A DNA stretch of 43,400 nt, from the NCBI GenBank assembly GCA_023251775.1, contig JAHEYC010000022.1:1-43400 (forward strand), written 5' to 3'. The translations under genes were made by a program, and so were the position numbers. Below are positions 38,508 to 43,400 of this stretch, in pieces. Source of the stretch: Sphingobacteriaceae bacterium. GTDB lineage: Bacteria; Bacteroidota; Bacteroidia; B-17B0; Aurantibacillaceae. A model generated the notes under the pieces. The model saw only the letters and a program-made list of their open reading frames with translations. It did no database searches and was not told the origin of the DNA. Every line of letters starts with the position of its first letter. Within the stretch, counting starts at the first letter, position 1.

Positions 38508-40799
38508 TTATTGCTTAATAACACGTGTTGCTGTTGTTTTACCATTATTCACAACACTTACAAAATAAACTCCTGCATTATATCCCGAAAGATCAATGCG
38601 CTCATCCAATAAATTTACTTTATTGTAGGTAGTTTGTTTTATCACTTTGCCCAATACATCGGTAATGATCACTTCTGTTTTTGAATCGCTTGATAAAGAA
38701 GCAACTTTTAATTGGAACTCATTTGCGAATGGATTTGGAAGGATCTTCACACCAAAATTATTGCAAGCCGATACATCGCGCAATCCTGCACCAGGTGCAT
38801 TCGAGATCTCAAAATTTGGTTGATTGATATCGAAAAAAATATTTCCAATAGATTCAATTTTGATGCGACATGTTGAAATAACTGTGGTTACTGTTGGAAT
38901 AGTTATTAATTCGCTGCCATCATTTGTTGTATTTGCCACAAGTGTTGTGAATGTATTTCCCGAATTATACGAGATCAAGATATTTATGCTCGCACAACTA
39001 ACCGGAGCCATATTAGTATTATTTACATTCCATGTAATGGTTTGTTGTCCGCCCGAAGGCCAAACAATTCCAACTGCATTTGGATACGTAATATCAAACG
39101 GACCAACACCTGCAACCGTTGTAACAGAACATTGCTGATAACAAACTCCACCGCCTGTCATTTTATTATCGCGCGCGGTTAATCTAAAATTCAACGATTG
39201 AGCATTTGTTGGAATATACTCGCCAATTAATGTTTGATATTGACCGCTTAATGCTTGACTTTGTGGTGGGAACATACGATTTCCGGAAGCAACCGGAACA
39301 TACGAACGGAAAAATGGTTTTATACCCGAATTCCAATTACCCGCTGCAGGACCTGCATCACGCTCTTCCCACGAAAAAGTTAGAGGATCACCATTAGGAT
39401 CGGAACCGCTACCTGTTAACGTAAATGCTGTGTTCACAGGGATATTATAATTAGTTAAAGCATTAACTACCGGAGGTTGATTACCTGTAGTTGTTGTAAC
39501 CGCACACGCATTTCCTCCACCAGTTTGAGTAAAATTCACGATCTCATCATAACTGGTTGCATGAAAATAGGCGATACTATTTCCCGCGATATTTTGTGAA
39601 CCGCAAATTCCTGCATAACCCATAATAGTAATTCCACTTCCAGGTTCAACCGAAGTTCCTGCATTACGATTTCCACTGCAACTTCCTGCACCGGATGATG
39701 CATTGAATGTGTGATTTCCCGAGAATTGATGTCCCATTTCATGCGCCACATAATCCACATCGTATGGATCTCCAACAGGACTTGGACTACCTGTAATTCC
39801 TCTTGCTTTATTTCCGGCACTGCAAACACACCCTAAATTTGCTAATCCGCCACCACCTGTACTGAATGTATGGCCAATATCAAAATTTGCTGTTCCAATT
39901 GTTGCTGTAATAACAGTTTGACTTTCGTTAATTAAAGTATTTGCATTATTGTTTCCCGCAAATGGATCGGTTCCGGCATTTGTAAAAATAACATTGGTCT
40001 CTGTTGCAACTAAAACCATACGTACTGCTACTTCTGTTTGATAAATGCCTGTTACGCGATTGATGGATGTAACAATTTTTGCTAATGTTTGCGCATTTGT
40101 TGGTGTTGCCGAACCTGTTGCTGCCACTGCATATTCGCCTGTACATGCAACTGCTAAACGATACGTGCGTAAGTTAGCCCCCACGCACGCCGCCGGTGGC
40201 ATTAGTGCTGCGCTTTGCAGACTTGTTACGTTTTCTTTTTTTTTCGGTTGTTGATCGCTGCCTTCTAATCCAACTTCCTGAGATCTGTCTTGCTCAGGCT
40301 TAACAAAATCTGCGGTATAATATGTAATATAATCAGCTGTATTTTGCAAACAATACGGATCAATAAAAAAATCACCATTGATGCTGCGGATCATTCCATG
40401 AAAACCAAATTCGTTCACATCAATTTTTCCGTTCGCATACACATCGGTGATGCCTTTTATAGAATACGTTTTAATATCAGGATAAGCCGCAGCTAAAGCA
40501 GGCTCCATGATAGGCGACTCTACAACTTTAAATAATTGCATTTGTCCATTTGGAGCAGGTAAGGTAATGATGCAATTACTATTATTAATAAGCGTAGAAT
40601 TTTCATGAGGCGCAGTTGCCAATTGCGCTTTTAAATTCGTTAAGTTCAAATTATATACAAGGTATTTAGTTGGTACGATCTGACGTTTACCATTGAGTGC
40701 AACATCTTTATCTGTGCTCGCGCTCCAATGATTCTCTCCACTTTGAGCATTTGTTCCCAAACAGAATACTAAAGCAATAGCAGGTAAAATTAATTTCAT
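38508..40799 (-). CDS. Secreted reprolysin-like (M12B-type) zinc metalloprotease with T9SS type A sorting domain
   Basis: Signal peptide MKLILPAIALVFCLGTNAQ (ATG at 40799 preferred over the upstream ORF start). Zinc motif HEMGHQFSGNHTF, Met-turn ITIMGYAGICG, C-terminus VKILPNPFANEFQLKV...GVYFVSVVNNGKTTATRVIKQ. Confidence 0.9.
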   Translation of the reverse strand: MKLILPAIALVFCLGTNAQSGENHWSASTDKDVALNGKRQIVPTKYLVYNLNLTNLKAQLATAPHENSTLINNSNCIITLPAPNGQMQLFKVVESPIMEPALAAAYPDIKTYSIKGITDVYANGKIDVNEFGFHGMIRSINGDFFIDPYCLQNTADYITYYTADFVKPEQDRSQEVGLEGSDQQPKKKENVTSLQSAALMPPAACVGANLRTYRLAVACTGEYAVAATGSATPTNAQTLAKIVTSINRVTGIYQTEVAVRMVLVATETNVIFTNAGTDPFAGNNNANTLINESQTVITATIGTANFDIGHTFSTGGGGLANLGCVCSAGNKARGITGSPSPVGDPYDVDYVAHEMGHQFSGNHTFNASSGAGSCSGNRNAGTSVEPGSGITIMGYAGICGSQNIAGNSIAYFHATSYDEIVNFTQTGGGNACAVTTTTGNQPPVVNALTNYNIPVNTAFTLTGSGSDPNGDPLTFSWEERDAGPAAGNWNSGIKPFFRSYVPVASGNRMFPPQSQALSGQYQTLIGEYIPTNAQSLNFRLTARDNKMTGGGVCYQQCSVTTVAGVGPFDITYPNAVGIVWPSGGQQTITWNVNNTNMAPVSCASINILISYNSGNTFTTLVANTTNDGSELITIPTVTTVISTCRIKIESIGNIFFDINQPNFEISNAPGAGLRDVSACNNFGVKILPNPFANEFQLKVASLSSDSKTEVIITDVLGKVIKQTTYNKVNLLDERIDLSGYNAGVYFVSVVNNGKTTATRVIKQ

Positions 40800-40877
40800 T
40801 TGATAGGTTTTTAGTATTTCAAATATACAAAAACTAAGTTCTTGTAGCAAATAAAAGGGCGCTTAATTGTTTAGAAT

Positions 40878-41702
40878 TTAGTAAAGAAAAGGCTTTAGCT
40901 CAGGGTCATTTACCTGTTCGCCCTGACTTCTTTGGTAAAAATTGTATAGTCTAATATTCGTATTCCCAAAAATGCTACTATAGTACTTATACGCATCCCT
41001 AGTTCTAAATTTAACACTTTGTGCTTTTTCTCCCTCAAGCTCAACTCTTTCGCGCACGAATAATTTTCGAATAAAAAAAAGATTGGTGCCACACTTGTAA
41101 GGGAACGGATTTTTTAATTGATGTCCGTACTTATTTTTAAAAAGAAAAGGTTTTGTTCCATTTGAGTAACCCCTTTCCACAGCGTATTTAGCACTATCTT
41201 CCTTAACAAAACCAATAGAAGATTGATACAAAAAATCTTCCTCAAGAATTACATAGAAATTTTCATTCATAACAATATTCTGTTGAACTTTTAAGGTGGA
41301 ATCGATGAAAATATTATTTCTTTTTCCTCCTAATAAAGAATCGCTGCTTTGCGAATACATAAAATAAACTTTACAAAAATCGATCTGTCCTAAAGCAGAA
41401 TAAATAATGGATCGATTTCGATATTGCGCTTCAGCCATAACTAATTCGGCCGACTTCTTATCACCTACCTTTAAATAACCGTCAATCTTACGCTGATCAT
41501 TTTGCAGTCTAATTACGATGGCCCCAAATTTCAAATTTTGAATTTGCCATGATGCTACTTTTACGGCGCGCCGATGGTATTTTTTGAATTCTTCACGGTT
41601 ATGATAGTCCTTATCACTTGATCTTTGTTCTTGCGCAATTAATGACATGCTAATGAATAGCATCAAAAAACTGCAGCAAATTCTATTTGATAATAGAACC
41701 AT
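40878..41702 (-). CDS. Uncharacterised secreted protein
   Basis: Signal peptide [24 protein letters not shown] starting at 41702. No recognised family. Overlaps the metG 3' end by 20 bp. Confidence 0.7.
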   Translation of the reverse strand: MVLLSNRICCSFLMLFISMSLIAQEQRSSDKDYHNREEFKKYHRRAVKVASWQIQNLKFGAIVIRLQNDQRKIDGYLKVGDKKSAELVMAEAQYRNRSIIYSALGQIDFCKVYFMYSQSSDSLLGGKRNNIFIDSTLKVQQNIVMNENFYVILEEDFLYQSSIGFVKEDSAKYAVERGYSNGTKPFLFKNKYGHQLKNPFPYKCGTNLFFIRKLFVRERVELEGEKAQSVKFRTRDAYKYYSSIFGNTNIRLYNFYQRSQGEQVNDPELKPFLY

Positions 41703-43400
41703 TATTTGTTTTATCTTTTTTGGTTGGTACCACAAAACTCAATTCACCTTGTGAATTCTCGGCCATCAATATCATTCCTTGACTTTCGATACCTTTTATT
41801 TTTCGAGGTGCTAAATTTGCCAAGATACTTACTTGCACTCCAATGATATCTTCGGGTTTATACCATTCGGCAATTCCGCTCACAACCGTGCGTACATCAA
41901 TACCGGTATCAATTTTAAGTTTCAATAATTTATCGGTTTTAGGAACACGTTCAGCTTCCAAAATAGTTCCTACGCGAATATCCATTTTCGAAAAATCATC
42001 AAAAGAGGTCTCTGCCTTTTGAGAAGGGATATTATTCGCAGGAGTATTTTCTTTTTTGCTATTTTCCAATTTTGCTAACTGAATTTGTATTTGCTCATCC
42101 TCAATTTTCGCGAACAGTAATTCTTCTTTTGCAATAACGTGATTGGTAGGCAAATTATTTGTCTTTTTTGCGAACAACCATGTTAAAGGATTAATATTTA
42201 AGCTCGCAAATAATTTTTTGGATGTAAAAGGTAAAAATGGTTCACTTAAGATCGCCAAATTAGTAGTGATCTGCAAGGCAATATTCATGATCGTTTTTAC
42301 GCGCTCTTCATCCGTTTTAATTAATTTCCAAGGTTCTGTATCTGCTAAATATTTATTTCCCAAACGCGCTAAATTCATTAACTCAGTTAAGGCTTCTCTG
42401 AATTTAAAATGTTCCAAAGGTTCGCTGATCTTATTGGGGAATTTTGATAATTCTTCCAACACGATCATATCTTCCTTGCTGAATTTTTCGGCCTGTGGCA
42501 CTTTGCCATTGTAGAATTTATGCGTGAGAACAACAGTACGATTCACAAAATTTCCGAGGATCGCCACTAATTCGCTATTGTTCTTTGTTTGAAAGTCCTT
42601 CCACGTAAAATCATTGTCTTTTGCTTCAGGCGCATTAGAGCATAAAGTGTAACGCAATACATCTTGCTGCCCTTTGAATTCGTGCAAATATTCGTGCAAC
42701 CACACCGCCCAATTGCGTGAGGTTGAAATTTTATCGCCTTCTAAATTCAAAAATTCATTGGCAGGAACATTATCTGCTAAAACAAATTCACCATGTTCCA
42801 TTAACATGGCAGGAAAAATAATGCAATGAAAAACAATATTATCTTTTCCAATAAAATGGATCAAACGCGATTCTTTATTTTGCCAATAGTCTTTCCAAGT
42901 ATTAGGCAATAATTCTTTTGTAGCACTAATATATCCAATGGGCGCATCAAACCACACATACAATACTTTTCCTTCGGCACCCGCTATTGGAACTTTTACG
43001 CCCCAATCTAAGTCGCGCGTCATAGCCCTTGGCTGTAATCCATCTCCGCTTTCTATCCAACTTTTGCATTGTCCGTACACATTTGGTTTCCAATTACTGT
43101 GCGAATCGATGTATTCTTTTATTTTTGGTTGCAATTTATCTAAGGGCAAGAACCAATTCTTTGTTTGTTTTAAAACAGGTTTACTTCCACTTAAAGTAGA
43201 TTTAGCATCAATAAGATCCGTTGCATTTAAGGATGATCCGCATTTTTCGCACTGATCACCATAGGCATTTGGGTTGGCACACTTAGGACAAGTTCCTGTA
43301 ATATAACGATCGGCCAAAAATTGTTTTGCTTCTTCATCGTAATATTGCTCGGTAATTTGCTCTGTAAATCCACCCTTATCATAAAGCGTTTTAAAAAAAT
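41683..43400 (-). CDS. metG: Methionyl-tRNA synthetase with C-terminal tRNA-binding domain (5' end outside window)
   Basis: Zinc knuckle [38 protein letters not shown] (KMSKS-like), and C-terminal [31 protein letters not shown]. The frame stays open to the window edge ([34 protein letters not shown]). Confidence 0.95.
   Translation of the reverse strand, partial: FFKTLYDKGGFTEQITEQYYDEEAKQFLADRYITGTCPKCANPNAYGDQCEKCGSSLNATDLIDAKSTLSGSKPVLKQTKNWFLPLDKLQPKIKEYIDSHSNWKPNVYGQCKSWIESGDGLQPRAMTRDLDWGVKVPIAGAEGKVLYVWFDAPIGYISATKELLPNTWKDYWQNKESRLIHFIGKDNIVFHCIIFPAMLMEHGEFVLADNVPANEFLNLEGDKISTSRNWAVWLHEYLHEFKGQQDVLRYTLCSNAPEAKDNDFTWKDFQTKNNSELVAILGNFVNRTVVLTHKFYNGKVPQAEKFSKEDMIVLEELSKFPNKISEPLEHFKFREALTELMNLARLGNKYLADTEPWKLIKTDEERVKTIMNIALQITTNLAILSEPFLPFTSKKLFASLNINPLTWLFAKKTNNLPTNHVIAKEELLFAKIEDEQIQIQLAKLENSKKENTPANNIPSQKAETSFDDFSKMDIRVGTILEAERVPKTDKLLKLKIDTGIDVRTVVSGIAEWYKPEDIIGVQVSILANLAPRKIKGIESQGMILMAENSQGELSFVVPTKKDKTNNGSIIK

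Noticed and set aside
40800-40850. N-terminal extension MLQELSFCIFEILKTYQ of the metalloprotease
   Set aside because: A clean signal peptide begins at the internal ATG (40799); the extension looks non-coding.
41683-43317. metG starting at 43317 as a short 544-aa form (MADRYITG...)
   Set aside because: The codon at 43315-43317 is TTG (Leu) within a frame that continues to the window edge with MetRS-like sequence. The true start is outside the window.
1-43400. Prophage, toxin-antitoxin, restriction or other defence systems, tRNA/rRNA genes
   Set aside because: I looked through ORFs and intergenic regions and found no integrase, capsid, TA, restriction or RNA-gene signatures. The only mobile-type gene is the Y1 transposase.

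Overview
The window is a 43.4 kb Bacteroidota-type chromosomal segment. This is inferred from T9SS sorting domains, TAnnTTTG-type promoters and CHU_C/SprB-like repeats. Left to right it contains: (i) the 3' end of asnS; (ii) a 7TM/SpoIIE-type PP2C phosphatase (-); (iii) a complete dcw cluster mraZ-rsmH-ftsL-like-ftsI-murE-mraY-murD-ftsW-murG-murC-ftsQ-ftsA-ftsZ; (iv) a REP-associated Y1 (RAYT-type) transposase bracketed by perfect 22-bp palindromes; (v) a large BNR-like T9SS type A protein (-); (vi) a three-gene nucleotide-sugar operon (acetyltransferase, Gfo/Idh oxidoreductase, UDP-sugar dehydrogenase); (vii) a 2508-aa repeat adhesin (-) with 15 tandem 75/76-aa modules and a gliding-motility-type C-terminus, divergent from (viii) a TPR histidine kinase plus LuxR-type response regulator; (ix) an rfbB-like dehydratase; (x) a reprolysin-like T9SS metalloprotease (-); (xi) an uncharacterised secreted protein overlapping metG (-, 5' end beyond the window). 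Most genes belong to well-known families. The signals most worth a second look are a four-copy 10-bp operator upstream of mraZ, the REP/RAYT module with compensatory palindrome variation and a half-REP tandem array, the strict 76-aa repeat architecture with a recurring variant module, and two related inverted-repeat elements between convergent genes. I saw no convincing evidence of a wholly new multi-gene system.
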